The translations under genes and the position numbers were made by a program. From NCBI RefSeq assembly GCF_008014775.2, contig NZ_CP144914.1, positions 372,001-436,000 on the forward strand: a stretch of 64,000 bases of DNA. The letters run 5' to 3'. Shown piece by piece: positions 62,820 to 64,000 of the stretch. The first letter of the stretch is position 1. Every line of letters starts with the position of its first letter. Under the pieces are notes generated by a model that did not search any database, had not been told where the DNA came from, and saw nothing but the letters and a program-made list of their open reading frames with translations. The stretch comes from Alkalicoccus halolimnae. GTDB lineage: Bacteria > Bacillota > Bacilli > Bacillales > Salisediminibacteriaceae.

Positions 62820-62959
62820 TCCATATAAAGCGCCTGGACTGCCAGAGAGAGCAGTTGACGAGGAGGAGGTTTATCGAGCATTCGGCGGATGCCTCCCGGT
62901 TGCATGTCACAACCGATAAAGAATTACTAAAACCAGCGAGGCGACTCGCTGAACAATCG
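62820..62959 (+). ncRNA. glmS ribozyme/riboswitch
   Basis: Conserved core elements in order: AAGCGCCTGGACTGCC with the self-cleavage site before G62830, GCAGTTGACGAGGAGGAGG, GTTTATCGAG, TTCGGCGGATGCCTCCCGG, and the 3' hairpin CCAGCGAG/CTCGCTG followed by AACAA. Glucosamine-6-phosphate binding triggers self-cleavage and mRNA decay, lowering GlmS. It lies 225 bp before glmS. Confidence 0.93.
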
Positions 62960-63183
62960 TTTTTCTTATGACATTCTTCAGCTTTGTTTTTTTGCCGTTA
63001 TGATTTCCCCTGTGCGTATTCCGTCTTTGGAGCGTTGAAGCAGGCCGAAATCCTGCGGATCTGAACAAAGCTGTTTCATGGTGATAAAGAAAATACCACA
63101 CTACACTAAATGGATAGAGAATAGGGGCCGCGTGCCCTTATAAAGAGCAGCGTGCCGCCCTATTCCAGGGAGGATATTAACTT
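62960..63183 (+). other. Spacer between ribozyme and glmS
   Basis: Contains a T-rich stretch (62958-62994), small hairpins (e.g. AGCAGG..CCTGC at ~63039-63057; GGGGCCGCGTGCC near 63123) and the GGGAGGAT ribosome site. No gene was found. A leader hairpin with a T-run could act as an attenuator, but none is clear. Confidence 0.4.
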
Positions 63184-64000
63184 ATGTGCGGAATTGTAGG
63201 ATATATAGGAACAGCGGATGCAAAAGAGATTTTACTAAGAGGACTCGAGAAACTTGAATACCGGGGCTATGACTCTGCGGGAATAGCCGTGGCAAACGAA
63301 AAAGGCGTGCATGTCTATAAAGAAAAAGGACGCATCGCTGCCCTTCGTGAAGCCGTCGACCCTATGCAGCAAAGCGATGTAGGTATCGGCCATACACGCT
63401 GGGCTACACACGGGGTGCCGAGCCAGCTCAATGCCCACCCTCACCAAAGCTCCAATTCCAGATTTACAATTGTTCATAACGGCGTCATTGAAAACTATGA
63501 ACAGATCCGCCGCGAATTTCTTCCGAACGTGAACATGGTTTCCGATACGGACACAGAAATCATCGTGCAGCTTGTAGAAGTATTTTCAAAAGACGGTCTT
63601 TCAACAGAGCAGGCTTTCCGCAAAACGTTAAGCCAGCTTGAAGGGTCCTACGCAACTGCGCTCATTGACGACGAAGACCGGGAAACGATCTATGTCGGTA
63701 AAAATAAAAGCCCGCTGTTAATTGGGTTGAGCGACGGCGTAAACGTTGTTGCAAGCGATGCAATGGCAATGCTGCAGGTAACGAACGAATTTGTGGAAAT
63801 TGAAGATAAAGAAGTTGTTATCGTAACACGTGGAGAGGTGCAGATTAAAAAGCTGAACGGGGAAGAAGTAGACCGTGATTCTTACATTGCAGAAATTGAT
63901 TCCACGGATATCGAAAAAGGAACCTATCCTCACTTTATGCTCAAAGAAATTGAAGAACAGCCGTTTGTGATGCGTAATATCATTACGAAATATAAAGACG
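63184..64000 (+). CDS. glmS: Glutamine-fructose-6-phosphate aminotransferase (5' part; runs off the window)
   Basis: The first 272 residues of GlmS are present. The mature N-terminal nucleophile Cys2 (MCGIVGYIG), [19 protein letters not shown] and HNGVIENY define the glutaminase domain; the isomerase domain lies beyond the window end. It makes glucosamine-6-phosphate from fructose-6-phosphate and glutamine. ATG 63184 follows GGGAGGAT. It is controlled by the ribozyme in its leader. Confidence 0.97.
   Translation, partial: MCGIVGYIGTADAKEILLRGLEKLEYRGYDSAGIAVANEKGVHVYKEKGRIAALREAVDPMQQSDVGIGHTRWATHGVPSQLNAHPHQSSNSRFTIVHNGVIENYEQIRREFLPNVNMVSDTDTEIIVQLVEVFSKDGLSTEQAFRKTLSQLEGSYATALIDDEDRETIYVGKNKSPLLIGLSDGVNVVASDAMAMLQVTNEFVEIEDKEVVIVTRGEVQIKKLNGEEVDRDSYIAEIDSTDIEKGTYPHFMLKEIEEQPFVMRNIITKYKD

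Overview
This window looks like the chromosome of a Gram-positive, Bacillaceae-type bacterium, probably salt- or alkali-adapted. The evidence is a conserved Bacillus gene backbone (salA, kbaA, tRNA genes, sigW-rsiW, cdaA-cdaR-glmM, glmS with its ribozyme), strong AGGAGG-type ribosome binding sites, a RocR/sigma-54 arginine-catabolism locus and many glutamate/aspartate-rich proteins. The genus cannot be fixed from sequence reading alone; Alkalicoccus/Salsuginibacillus-like haloalkaliphiles would fit. No prophage and no CRISPR array is visible.

Layout. 1-5.7 kb: copy of a dispersed repeat, an SDR oxidoreductase, a soluble NarL-type two-component pair followed by a membrane HD-GYP-like protein, and an Old Yellow Enzyme-type flavoprotein. 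5.7-10.1 kb: rocR, then rocD and rocA behind a -24/-12 promoter. 10.3-16.7 kb: a Vpr-like secreted subtilase, a mechanosensitive-channel-like membrane protein, a degenerate 21-bp tandem repeat, a very small Spo0E-like protein and an amidase. 17-32 kb: a nearly complete purine-degradation island. It encodes xanthine dehydrogenase with its maturation factors, a guanine-deaminase-like amidohydrolase, OHCU decarboxylase, uricase, HIU hydrolase, ureidoglycine aminotransferase, allantoate amidohydrolase, the regulator PucR and allantoinase. Together these take guanine/xanthine via urate, allantoin and allantoate to ureidoglycine-level intermediates.

32-44 kb: a two-domain lipoprotein, a 22-residue membrane peptide, signal peptidase I, and two paralogous pairs of GMC flavoprotein plus Tat-signal gluconate-dehydrogenase-type small subunit. 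One pair is directly linked to tatA-tatC, so export machinery and substrates lie in one transcription unit. Between the pairs sits a repeat-rich segment with an IS110/IS1111-type element inserted at the apex of a long palindrome. 44-51 kb: salA, kbaA, an aldo/keto reductase, an orphan 5S rRNA, seven tRNAs in two clusters, three tandem DUF1883 paralogues, and a 121-bp tandem repeat array lying inside the second tRNA cluster. 51-64 kb: sigW-rsiW, cdaA-cdaR-glmM, an inverted mannitol operon (mtlA-mtlR-mtlF-mtlD), then the glmS ribozyme and the 5' part of glmS.

The most notable observations are: (1) mtlR is split by a -1 frameshift lying exactly on an A AAA AAG slippery heptamer, followed after 7 nt by an 8-bp stem-loop; (2) the DUF1883 triplet between tRNA clusters; (3) the 121-bp array between tRNA genes; (4) the IS1111-like element in a palindromic repeat with a candidate 3' bridge RNA; and (5) the duplicated Tat-exported dehydrogenase system. 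Coordinates, motifs and hairpins come from the sequence itself; family names come from motif recognition without database searches.
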